A DNA stretch of 18,149 nucleotides, from NCBI GenBank assembly GCA_022827045.1, contig JAJDTQ010000271.1, forward strand, positions 1 to 18,149, given 5' to 3'. Under the pieces are notes generated by a model. That model saw only the letters and a program-made list of their open reading frames with translations, did not search any database and was not told where the DNA came from. Position 1 is the stretch's first letter. Each line of letters begins with the position of its first letter. Positions 1 through 6,878 of the stretch are shown here, piece by piece. The position numbers and the translations under genes were made by a program. Origin of the DNA: Candidatus Binatia bacterium. Its GTDB lineage: Bacteria; Desulfobacterota_B; Binatia; UBA9968; JAJDTQ01.

Positions 1-145
1 CGGGAAACGAAGTCTCTCACAACCGTTCGTCCTGAGCGTAGCGAAGCGAAGTCGAAGGACACCATATACCGGAGCTACACTGGTCCCCATATATCACGGG
101 CAAATGGAAGCCTGCGGACCTTCGCGGAGCGCGGGATAGCATTGC
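1..145. other. Intergenic edge segment with a dispersed repeat
   Basis: No gene is supported in this stretch. It holds one copy of a dispersed repeat (29-60) and then the 3' flank of the molybdopterin-subunit gene, whose TGA stop is at 146-148 on the minus strand. The electron-transfer subunits usually paired with that enzyme, if linked, would lie beyond the left edge. Confidence 0.5.
29..60. repeat. Dispersed GCGTAGCGAAG-type repeat
   Basis: A 32-bp element starts GTCCTGAGCGTAGCG and ends AAGTCGAAGGAC. Its outer five bases, GTCCT and AGGAC, are inverted, and the centre is built from short GCGAAG-like units. A related, diverged copy lies at 3775-3813. Elements with this flavour occur as intergenic dispersed repeats in many GC-rich environmental genomes. 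Mobility is not shown by the sequence. Confidence 0.55.
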
Positions 146-2413
146 TCAACCTCGGCGGTTGATAGCCCGCCAGACCCGCTCGGGCGTTAGGGGCAACTCG
201 CGGATACGGATCCCCGTGAGCCGGGCTATGGCGTTGGCTACGGCGGGTGCCACCGCGACGATGCCGGACTCGCCCATGCCCTTGGCGCCCCAGGGTCCCG
301 GGCCGTCCTGGTTCTCCGTCAGCGCCACCTCGAAGCGGGGCGGCATGTCCGCGAATCCCGGCACCTTGTAGTCGATGAGGTTGGGGTTGAGGGGCTGGCC
401 GCGGTCGTAGAGCAGGCTCTCGCACAGGGTGTGGCCCATGCCCATCATGGCAGCGCCCTCGTCCTGGGCCTCGGCCTGGAGGCGGTTGATGGCCTTGCCC
501 ACGTCGGCGACGCTGGCGTAGTGTGGGACGCGTACCTCGCCGGTCTCTTCGTCCACCTCCACGGCCGCGGCGCCCATGCCGGTCTCCCAGAACACCGGGA
601 ACTGGTTGGGAATGCCCCCGCCCGCGCGCACGTAGCCTCTGCCGATGAACTCGCCGCCGGGCATGGCGAAGTAGGCCCGCACCACCGCGCCGAAGTCCAT
701 GCGCTGCTTGCCGGCCTCGGCCCAGCCGTCCTCCAGGGTCACGTCGGCCGGCTCGCAACCCATGGCCTCCGCGGCCGCCGTCCGGATCTGCCCGGCAAGG
801 TCCTCGGCCGCGAACTTGACGGCGGTCCCCATGACCGTGGTCGAGCGGCTGGCGCCGGTGGATCGATCGAACGGCGTCACGTCGGTATTGGTGGCGCGCA
901 TGACGATGTGCTCCGGCGGTAGGCGAAGGCCCTCGGCCGCCACTTGGCTCAGGACCGTACGCGCTCCCTGCCCCACCTCCGTGCTGCCGGCCATAAGCAC
1001 CACGCTGCCGTCGCTCAGGAGGCGCAGGATGGCGGTGGACACGGGCATGGCCTCGGAGTCGGTGACGCCCACAGCGATGCCTAGGTTGTCCGCCGGGACC
1101 CCCTGTTTCTCATCCCAGCCCACCATGGCGCCGACCGTGCGCAAGTCCATGTGCAGGTCCGCGTCCATGGGCTTGGCCCCCGGCTTGAGTAGCTCGTCGC
1201 GGCGCAGCAGGTTCTTGAGGCGGAACGCCAGCGGATCGATCTCCAGGCCACGGGCGATGTCGTCCATGTGGGACTCCAGCGGGAAGATCGACTGGGGTCC
1301 GCCGATGGAGCGCATGGATCCTGCGGGCGCGGTGTTGGTGTACACGGCGTAGACGTCGATGCGGTAATTTGGGATCCGGTAGGGGCCGTGAATGCGCGTG
1401 GCAACGCGTTTGGCTACCCGCGGGCCGTTGTCGGCGTAGGCGCCAGTGTCGAGGTGCAGTTCCGCTTCGCGGACTACCACGGTGCCGTCCCGCCGAACGC
1501 CTGTCCTGACCCGGCAGCGCGCCGAGTGGCGCCGTATGGTCAGCATGGACTCGGAAGCGCTCTGGGCCAGCCGTACCGGCCGGCCGCCGGCGGTGCGCGC
1601 CAGCGCCACTGCCAGGGGCTCGATCTTGAAGTAGGATTTGCCGCCGAAGGCGCCGCCGACGTAGGGCACCGTCACCCGCACGTTGGGCATCGGCACCCGG
1701 AACATCTGGGCGATCTCGGCGCGGATCAGGAACGGGTGGGCCGAGGAGGTCCATAGCGCGATCTCGTCTCCCTGGAACCGGGCCACCGCGGTGTGGGGCT
1801 CCAGGGAGTAGTGGCAGATCATCGGGAACTCGAAGGTGTCCTCGAAGACCGCGTCGGCCTGATCGAAACCGGCGGCCACGTCGCCGTCTTCGAGCCGCTC
1901 GTGGTGGCAGACGTTGCGCGGGGCTTCCTCCTCCACGGCCGCCATCTCGTGGTATTCCCCGACCAAGGCGTTGGTGTCGTGGAGCACCGGAGCGTCCGGG
2001 GCCAGGGCTTCGTCCATGGTGGCCGCCATCGGGAGCTCCCGGTAGCGCACGCGCACCAGCGACAAGGCCTCGTCGGCGACGTCGCCGGTTTCCGCCGCCA
2101 CCGCCACCACAGGTTCGCCCACATAGCGCACCCGGTCGGTGGCGATGAGCGGCCGGTCCCGCAGGCAGTGGCCGTAGTAGGGATCGATGTCCTTGACGGA
2201 CTCGCGGGTGAGGACGCCGTGGACGCCCGGGAGCGCCTCGGCCGCGCGCGCGTCGATGCTCTCGATCAGGGCGTGGGGGAACGGGCTGCGGAGGACCCTG
2301 CCCTCCAGCAGCCCGGGGAATGCAAGGTCGGCCGTGAACCGGGCCTTGCCGGTGACCTTCTCCACTCCTTCGGTGCGGCGGATGGAGCGGCCGACGGTGG
2401 TGAGTTGAGGCAT
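146..2413 (-). CDS. Xanthine dehydrogenase family molybdopterin-binding (large) subunit
   Basis: A 755-residue protein of the xanthine dehydrogenase / aldehyde oxidase / CoxL family. These subunits hold molybdopterin and hydroxylate N-heterocycles, aldehydes or purines using water. Visible landmarks are the cofactor loop VGGAFGGK (about 252-259), AGSMRSIGGPQ (about 364-374), EVGQG (about 479-483), and GAKGMGES near the C-terminus with the conserved catalytic Glu at about 715. The AYxCSFR loop of true form I CO dehydrogenase is absent, so CO oxidation is unlikely. The start chosen is the ATG at 2411-2413, giving MPQLTTVGRSIRRTEG, the usual family N-terminus; the frame is open further upstream. 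It is last in a minus-strand run after a cupin gene, separated by a hairpin at 2440-2460. No FAD or 2Fe-2S subunit is in the window. The exact substrate is unknown. Confidence 0.93.
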   Translation of the reverse strand: MPQLTTVGRSIRRTEGVEKVTGKARFTADLAFPGLLEGRVLRSPFPHALIESIDARAAEALPGVHGVLTRESVKDIDPYYGHCLRDRPLIATDRVRYVGEPVVAVAAETGDVADEALSLVRVRYRELPMAATMDEALAPDAPVLHDTNALVGEYHEMAAVEEEAPRNVCHHERLEDGDVAAGFDQADAVFEDTFEFPMICHYSLEPHTAVARFQGDEIALWTSSAHPFLIRAEIAQMFRVPMPNVRVTVPYVGGAFGGKSYFKIEPLAVALARTAGGRPVRLAQSASESMLTIRRHSARCRVRTGVRRDGTVVVREAELHLDTGAYADNGPRVAKRVATRIHGPYRIPNYRIDVYAVYTNTAPAGSMRSIGGPQSIFPLESHMDDIARGLEIDPLAFRLKNLLRRDELLKPGAKPMDADLHMDLRTVGAMVGWDEKQGVPADNLGIAVGVTDSEAMPVSTAILRLLSDGSVVLMAGSTEVGQGARTVLSQVAAEGLRLPPEHIVMRATNTDVTPFDRSTGASRSTTVMGTAVKFAAEDLAGQIRTAAAEAMGCEPADVTLEDGWAEAGKQRMDFGAVVRAYFAMPGGEFIGRGYVRAGGGIPNQFPVFWETGMGAAAVEVDEETGEVRVPHYASVADVGKAINRLQAEAQDEGAAMMGMGHTLCESLLYDRGQPLNPNLIDYKVPGFADMPPRFEVALTENQDGPGPWGAKGMGESGIVAVAPAVANAIARLTGIRIRELPLTPERVWRAINRRG

Positions 2414-2426
2414 GGTCGCCGTGGCA

Positions 2427-2462
2427 GCCCTCACCCTGGCCCTCTCCCGGAGGGAGAGGGGA
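2427..2462. repeat. Dispersed palindromic repeat with perfect hairpin, possible terminator
   Basis: CCCTCTCCC (2440-2448) and GGGAGAGGG (2452-2460) form a perfect 9-bp stem with a GGA loop, preceded by GCCCTCACCCTGG. A second copy, with an AAA loop, is at 6828-6861. The position between the cupin gene and the molybdopterin-subunit gene could attenuate transcription. There is no U tract, so calling it an intrinsic terminator would be inference. It fits a REP-like dispersed element. Confidence 0.65.
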
Positions 2463-2497
2463 TCGGACCGCCAATCCGAAAGGGGCCTAGCGGGTCC

Positions 2498-2851
2498 TCA
2501 CTTCTTGTAGTACCGGCACTCGAAGGTGATGCAGCCGTTGGGGCTCCTGTACGGTCCGTGCACCATGCCCGGCGGGCGGCATCCGTACATGCCCTTGGTG
2601 AACTCCTGGTTTAGGCGGGTGTCGATGAGGCTGCCCTCGAGGATGATGACCTCTTCCCAGAAGTCATGCACAACGGTCTCGGTGGTTTCCACGCCCGCCG
2701 GGAAATTGACCATGCGGGCATAGTCTCCCGTGTCCGGGTCCTCGCTCAGGATCTTCTCCATGATCCCCTCGGCGGTGGCTCCGGAGTCCGCGCCCACGGG
2801 ACGCCAGTCGATGGTGTCCGTGTTGAAAAACTCTCGCTCTTCCTTCGGCAT
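2498..2851 (-). CDS. Small single-domain cupin protein
   Basis: A 117-residue protein that looks like one cupin barrel. The segment from about 60 to 104 carries H62 and E66/E67 in the first cupin-like motif and H98 in the second (PPGMVHGPYRS), giving a plausible metal site. Such small cupins act as dioxygenases, isomerases or accessory metal-binding proteins, so no reaction can be assigned. The ATG at 2849-2851 has a strong GAGGAGGAG ribosome-binding site about 8 bases upstream. It lies 61 bp after the amidase gene and 84 bp before the molybdopterin subunit, all on the minus strand, so it is probably part of the same transcription unit. There is no signal peptide, so a cytoplasmic protein is expected. 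Confidence 0.8.
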   Translation of the reverse strand: MPKEEREFFNTDTIDWRPVGADSGATAEGIMEKILSEDPDTGDYARMVNFPAGVETTETVVHDFWEEVIILEGSLIDTRLNQEFTKGMYGCRPPGMVHGPYRSPNGCITFECRYYKK

Positions 2852-2912
2852 CTCTCTCCTCCTCGGTAGTGTGCGGGCGGGTTGAAACCCGTCCCTAAAG
2901 TTCCACGAGACG

Positions 2913-3710
2913 TTAGTCGATCAGAACCCGGTCGTTGAACGCCGAAAACGTAGTCCGGATCTTGGGGATCTGGGCCAGGTCCAACTCTGCGCGCACGACG
3001 CACTCGCCGTCGCCGGCGGCGGCCAGCGGCGTGCCCCAGGGGTCGGCCACGGTGCTGTGCCCGACGAAACCCTTTCCCCGGTTGCTGCCGGTGCAGTTGC
3101 TGGAAACGAGGTAGACCTGGTTCTCCAGCGCGCGCACCCGGTTCAGCAGGAGCCAGGCCTCTAGCCGGGGATACGGCCACGCCGAGGCCACCAGGAAGAC
3201 CTCGGCTCCCGCCACGGCCATCCGGCGGTAGAGCTCAGGAAACCGCAGGTCGTAGCAGGTGGACAGCCCGAACTTGCCCAGCTCGGTGTCCACCACCGTC
3301 GGCGCCTCGCCCCGCTTGAGCAGTCGCGCCTCCTCGGACTGGTAGCCGAAGAGATGGATCTTGCGGTAGGTGCCGATGACCTCGCCCTGCCGGTCGATGA
3401 GGACGCTGGTGTTGTAGTACGCTCCGCCGTCCTCTTCGACGATGCTGCCCCCGAAAAGGTAACAGCCCTTGGCCGCGGCCCTCTCCCGCAGCATGGAGAC
3501 GGTGGGCCCGGACAGGCTTTCGCTCTCGGCGCCGTAGTCGTCGAAGGCGAAGTAGCCGACGTTCCAGATCTCGGGCAACAAGATCAGGTCGGCGCCCTCC
3601 ACGCCGTCGATCAGCGCCGCGGCGCGCCGGATGTTGGAATCCTTGCCCTCGTCGTCCATGCCCATCTGGATGGATGCGACGCGAATCCGTCGTTCTCTAT
3701 TTTCACTCAC
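2913..3710 (-). CDS. Carbon-nitrogen hydrolase (nitrilase superfamily, omega-amidase-like)
   Basis: A 265-residue enzyme of the carbon-nitrogen hydrolase superfamily, which hydrolyses amides, carbamoyl groups or nitriles through a Glu-Lys-Cys triad. All three residues are visible: E47 in LILLPEIW, K117 in YRKIHLFG and C152 in STCYDLRFPELYRR. The STCYDLRFPELYR region and the length resemble omega-amidase and Nit2-like members more than true nitrilases. The frame is open to 3833, but the GTG at 3708-3710 (VSENRERRIRV) is preceded by a GGAGAGAGAGG ribosome-binding site. The extra upstream codons run through a dispersed repeat at 3775-3813 and are unlikely to be translated. It lies between the DUF2848 and cupin genes and probably hydrolyses an amide intermediate of the local pathway. 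Confidence 0.9.
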   Translation of the reverse strand: MSENRERRIRVASIQMGMDDEGKDSNIRRAAALIDGVEGADLILLPEIWNVGYFAFDDYGAESESLSGPTVSMLRERAAAKGCYLFGGSIVEEDGGAYYNTSVLIDRQGEVIGTYRKIHLFGYQSEEARLLKRGEAPTVVDTELGKFGLSTCYDLRFPELYRRMAVAGAEVFLVASAWPYPRLEAWLLLNRVRALENQVYLVSSNCTGSNRGKGFVGHSTVADPWGTPLAAAGDGECVVRAELDLAQIPKIRTTFSAFNDRVLID

Positions 3711-3774
3711 CCTCTCTCTCCGTTCATCTGAGTCGTTCCGCAGGCTCGCGGCACGGCCCTCTCCTGCCGTCGCT

Positions 3775-3813
3775 CCAGAGCGTAGCGACGCGTAGCGTCG
3801 CGACGTCGAAGGG
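3775..3813. repeat. Diverged copy of the GCGTAGCG-type dispersed repeat
   Basis: A run of about 39 bp with repeated GCGTAGCGACG and GCGTAGCGTCG units ends in GACGTCGAAGGG. It resembles the element at 29-60. It sits in the spacer between the DUF2848 gene and the amidase gene, just downstream of the DUF2848 stop. Confidence 0.5.
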
Positions 3814-3820
3814 CGGGCCG

Positions 3821-4519
3821 CTACGCCAGCCACTCCATGGGACGAATGTTGTAGCGGAACGACAGCTCGCGCCCGAGGACGTCATCGGACAGGCGGCCCT
3901 CGAAGGTGGGCGAGAACAGCAACTCACCGCCCAAGCTGGGCATCGTCCCCATGTAGAGCACCATGCCGTCCAGCGCCCCGTCCTTCACCACCGACCTCAC
4001 GCCGTCGAGAAAGTCGTCGATGGTCAGGAAGTCGGCCAAAGACCCTTCCTGGTAGAGCGTCCGCTGCCCGTCCACCTCGATCCAGCTCTGGAGCTGCAAC
4101 CGTTCCCAGTGAGGCTCCACGTCCGCGAGCTTCCACACCTCGCGGGACACCACCTTGGGGCAGATGACCTTGGACTTGGGGATGCTGTCCTTCTCGAGCT
4201 CGCGGTCGGTGTGATCGCTGCCCACCGCGATGTAGGTCTGATCCCCCTTGAACAGGAACACCACCTCCACCTCGCCGGAAGTGTCGTCCCCCAGCACCTC
4301 GATCTCGTCGTCGGTGGTGACCAGCTCCCGGGTCACGGCGAAATAGGCGGGGATGCGGTCCGGCGCGGCCACGCCATGGGCCTTGAGCTCCTCCACGTGC
4401 TTCATGGCCCCTTCGCGGTTCTTGCCCGTGAAGCCCGCATCCAGAATCCGCGCCACCGGGAACTCCAGGTCGGAGCGGCCGTCGGCGGCGTCAACCACCG
4501 TCAGGTTCAGCGTACGCAC
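3821..4519 (-). CDS. DUF2848 family protein (fumarylacetoacetate hydrolase-like)
   Basis: A 232-residue protein recognised as DUF2848 from its overall pattern. This includes GKNREGAMKHVEEL near residue 33, VGSDHTDRELE near residue 100, and a C-terminal region with MVLYMGTMPSLGGELLFSPTFEG. The family is distantly related to fumarylacetoacetate-hydrolase-type C-C bond hydrolases, and its members are mostly uncharacterised. GSDHTDRE offers possible metal ligands. The start is GTG (4517-4519) with an AGGAG ribosome-binding site about 9 bases upstream. The gene begins 19 bp after the LLM oxidoreductase stop, consistent with co-transcription. A role in a hydrolytic or ring-cleavage step is inferred only from context. 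Confidence 0.85.
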   Translation of the reverse strand: MRTLNLTVVDAADGRSDLEFPVARILDAGFTGKNREGAMKHVEELKAHGVAAPDRIPAYFAVTRELVTTDDEIEVLGDDTSGEVEVVFLFKGDQTYIAVGSDHTDRELEKDSIPKSKVICPKVVSREVWKLADVEPHWERLQLQSWIEVDGQRTLYQEGSLADFLTIDDFLDGVRSVVKDGALDGMVLYMGTMPSLGGELLFSPTFEGRLSDDVLGRELSFRYNIRPMEWLA

Positions 4520-4538
4520 GTTCGATTCTCCTGTGGGG

Positions 4539-5534
4539 CTAAGCGAAGTGAGGCGCGATCTTCTCCGCGATGAGATCCACCTGCTCGATGTCGGGCCCCG
4601 CGGGCTGCAGGGTCACGTGCTCCATGCCCGCGTTTTCCAGTATCTTCAGCTTCTCCACGATCTGGTCGATGCTGCCGACCATGTAGCATTCCTGCAGGTG
4701 GTCCCAGCTCCGGTTGCTGCCCATCATGCGCTCGATGTGGGGCCGCTGGAGCCGCAGCGCCTCCTCGGGATCCTGGGTGTCCACCACGTAGATGGCCTGC
4801 ACGTGGGCGAAGCCCAGGGTGGCGGGGTCGCGTCCTTCAGATCTCAGGAACTCGCTTACGGTCTCGAAATCCCGCTTGACCCACTCCAGTTTCCCGGAGG
4901 CGCGGCAGGTGAAGACGTCGGCGTGCTTGGCGATGCGCTTCATCACGGTCTTCACCATGTAGGGCTTGTCCGGCGACAGCTCGTCGGGAATGCGTGAGCC
5001 CCCGGCCACCCACACCTCCGGATACTTGGGCGGCATGGGATCGATGGTGACGTCGTCGAACTCGAAGAACTCGCCCTTGAAGGAGACGTGCTTCTCGGTG
5101 AGCAGCAGCTTGCACGCGTCCAGGATCTCGTCGGTGCGACGCCCCCGCTCGCGCAGGTCGATGCCCATGGCGTCGAACTCGGGCTTGCTCCAGCCCGGCC
5201 CCACGCCGAAGAAGAAACGGCCGCCGGAGATGTAGTCCAGGGTGGCGATCTCCTTGGCCAGGAGCACCGGATGCCGCAACGGCAGCACCAGGATGTGCGT
5301 GCCAAGCTTGATGCGCTCGGTGCACGCCGTTGCAGCCGAGAGGCAGATGAGCGGGTCCATCCAGGAGCCGCCGTAAAGGCCCGGGGCGTCGGTCAGGTGA
5401 TCCCACACGGTCAGGGACTCGAAACCCAGCTCCTCCGTCCTTCGGGCGTAGTCCTGCACGACCGTGTGCGCCATCCGGTAGTCCATGTCCGGCCAGGTGT
5501 AGGTGGGGATGGTTATGCCAAGCTTGAGACTCAC
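4539..5534 (-). CDS. LLM class flavin-dependent oxidoreductase
   Basis: A 331-residue TIM-barrel protein of the luciferase-like monooxygenase family. These enzymes use FMN or coenzyme F420 for monooxygenation or hydride transfer. Family features include LGITIPTY at the N-terminus, the GFESLTVWDHL strand-loop, GTHILVLPLRHPVLLAKEIATLD and SGGRFFFGVGPGW. The first ATG of the open frame (5564) falls inside a dispersed palindrome. The better start is GTG at 5532-5534 (VSLKLGITIP), with AGGAG five bases upstream. The gene heads the minus-strand catabolic run, with the DUF2848 gene 19 bp downstream. FMN versus F420 cannot be settled from the sequence. Oxidative attack on the pathway substrate is a reasonable inference. 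Confidence 0.92.
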   Translation of the reverse strand: MSLKLGITIPTYTWPDMDYRMAHTVVQDYARRTEELGFESLTVWDHLTDAPGLYGGSWMDPLICLSAATACTERIKLGTHILVLPLRHPVLLAKEIATLDYISGGRFFFGVGPGWSKPEFDAMGIDLRERGRRTDEILDACKLLLTEKHVSFKGEFFEFDDVTIDPMPPKYPEVWVAGGSRIPDELSPDKPYMVKTVMKRIAKHADVFTCRASGKLEWVKRDFETVSEFLRSEGRDPATLGFAHVQAIYVVDTQDPEEALRLQRPHIERMMGSNRSWDHLQECYMVGSIDQIVEKLKILENAGMEHVTLQPAGPDIEQVDLIAEKIAPHFA

Positions 5535-5559
5535 GTTCACTCCTCTTGTGGCGCATTTC

Positions 5560-5656
5560 GTCATTCCGGCGAAAAGCCTGTCCTGTACTCGATACGGGGC
5601 CGGAATCCAGAAACATTGAGAAGTGGGCTCTGGATTCCGGTTTTCGCCGGAATGAC
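5560..5656. repeat. Long imperfect palindrome, REP/MITE-like dispersed element
   Basis: Outer arms GTCATTCCGGCGAAAA (5560-5575) and TTTTCGCCGGAATGAC (5641-5656) are perfect 16-bp inverted repeats. Inner arms CCGGAATCCAG (5600-5610) and CTGGATTCCGG (5630-5640) are perfect 11-bp inverted repeats around a 19-base loop. The left side has 24 extra bases (5576-5599) that do not pair. The GTCATTCCGGCGAAA core resembles abundant intergenic repeats in GC-rich bacteria. It encodes no protein. It lies in the divergent spacer between the LLM oxidoreductase and the amidohydrolase. Confidence 0.85.
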
Positions 5657-5787
5657 GGGTCCGCGGAACGGCGGGTTGTTGTATAGATCAGACTCCTTAG
5701 AAAGACTGACCCGCAATGTCAAGGACGCGCTTTTGACACGCCGTCACAACTGGAGTAGGCATTCGAGCAAGGGAGGAGGAGCGATTC
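5657..5787 (+). promoter_or_regulatory. Divergent promoter region with perfect -35 and strong RBS
   Basis: This spacer must drive the amidohydrolase rightward and probably the LLM-led run leftward. On the plus strand a perfect TTGACA is at 5733-5738, but the matching -10 position (about 5755-5761, TAGGCA) is poor. On the minus strand TTGACA occurs at 5722-5717, also without a convincing -10. GGGAGGAGGAG at 5771-5781 is a strong ribosome-binding site for the ATG at 5788. The exact promoter is uncertain. Confidence 0.35.
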
Positions 5788-6825
5788 ATGGCAAGCGTTC
5801 CCATCATCGACGCCGACGGACACATTCTCGAGGACAACGACGAGCTCGAGGATTATTTCGAGGGCCCGTACGAAGGCCATCGCAGGCACAAGGTATTCGG
5901 GCTGTTCCCGTCGCTGGACGGGTGGCCCCGGGGCGCCGTGAAGGGAGTGAAGAAGGCCAGTCAGACCTCGCCCGAGAGCTGGCTGGAGTTCATCGACGGG
6001 GCGGGCATCGAGGCGGCGGTGCTCTATCCCACCGCGGGCCTCGCCTTCGGCCTGATACAGGACTCCGACTGGGCGTGCGGGCTGGCCCGAGCCTACAACA
6101 ACTGGTTTCACGACAAGTACACCCGGAAGAGCCCGCGCCTCAAGGGAGTCGCGATCCTGCCGGTGCACGAGGTGCCACAGGCCGTCGAGGAACTCCGCCA
6201 CGCGGTGACCGAGCAGGGGATGGTGGCAGGCCTGCTACCGGCGGTCAACGTGCTCAACAAGGGCTTCGGCCACTCCGACTTCCACCCGCTCTACGAGGAG
6301 GCGCAGCGGCTGGACTGCCCGCTGGCCATCCACGGCGCGCCGAGCCAGGGGCTCGGGTTCGACTACCTCAAGACCATGTCCATGATCCACACCCTCGAGC
6401 ACCCCATCGCGCAGATGATCCAGATGGCCAGCATGGTGCTGGACGGCGTGTTCGATCTCTTCCCGAAGCTGAAGGTGGGTTACCTGGAGGCCGGCGCCGG
6501 CTGGGTGCCGTACATGATGGAGCGCATGGACGACAAGTTCCACGTGGACCGCAAGCGCAAGCACTTCCCGCTCAAGAAGCTGCCCAGCGAGTACATCAAG
6601 GAAGGCAACGTCTTCGTCACCTGCGAGCTGGATGAGAAGATCCTCGACGTGGTGGCGCGGGAGATGGGCGAAGACGCCCTGATGTACCCGTCGGACTACC
6701 CGCATGAGAAGGCGGTGACGGAGTTCGGCACCGACATCCCCAAGTTCCTGGAACGCCCCGACCTGTCCCAGGGCCTGAAGCAGAAGATCCTCTACGACAA
6801 CGCCAAGCGGTTTTACGGGATCTAG
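5788..6825 (+). CDS. Amidohydrolase-2 family metal-dependent hydrolase
   Basis: A 345-residue TIM-barrel protein of the amidohydrolase-2 family, which includes ACMSD- and gamma-resorcylate-type decarboxylases and various hydrolases. The N-terminal motif is D8-A-D10-G-H12, a DxDxH variant of the metal-binding signature. Further likely ligands or catalytic residues are H182 in PLAIHGAP, H201/H205 in MIHTLEHP, and D303 in YPSDYPHEK, the usual C-terminal aspartate. The length is normal. The ATG at 5788 has an excellent upstream GGAGGAG. It is transcribed divergently from the LLM-led cluster and converges on the carboxyltransferase gene, with a palindromic repeat between them. Whether it hydrolyses or decarboxylates cannot be decided here. 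Confidence 0.9.
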   Translation: MASVPIIDADGHILEDNDELEDYFEGPYEGHRRHKVFGLFPSLDGWPRGAVKGVKKASQTSPESWLEFIDGAGIEAAVLYPTAGLAFGLIQDSDWACGLARAYNNWFHDKYTRKSPRLKGVAILPVHEVPQAVEELRHAVTEQGMVAGLLPAVNVLNKGFGHSDFHPLYEEAQRLDCPLAIHGAPSQGLGFDYLKTMSMIHTLEHPIAQMIQMASMVLDGVFDLFPKLKVGYLEAGAGWVPYMMERMDDKFHVDRKRKHFPLKKLPSEYIKEGNVFVTCELDEKILDVVAREMGEDALMYPSDYPHEKAVTEFGTDIPKFLERPDLSQGLKQKILYDNAKRFYGI

Positions 6826-6827
6826 GA

Positions 6828-6866
6828 GCCCTCACCCCAACCCTCTCCCAAAGGGAGAGGGGGCGG
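6828..6866. repeat. Second copy of the CCCTCTCCC hairpin repeat, possible bidirectional terminator
   Basis: CCCTCTCCC (6841-6849) and GGGAGAGGG (6853-6861) pair perfectly around an AAA loop, preceded by GCCCTCACCCCAA. It begins three bases after the amidohydrolase stop and lies in the 53-bp gap between two convergent genes. That is where a bidirectional terminator or 3'-end-stabilising element would sit. It lacks a T tract. Confidence 0.65.
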
Positions 6867-6878
6867 AGGCGCCAACTG

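Noticed and set aside
146..2413. Carbon monoxide dehydrogenase large subunit (CoxL form I)
   Set aside because: The AYxCSFR active-site loop is missing; the equivalent region reads AGSMRSIGGPQ. The general molybdopterin-hydroxylase call is safer.
5088..6635. A 515-codon plus-strand open frame across the LLM gene, its upstream spacer and the amidohydrolase
   Set aside because: It crosses a palindromic repeat and two real genes in other frames, and its arginine- and glycine-rich translation resembles nothing.
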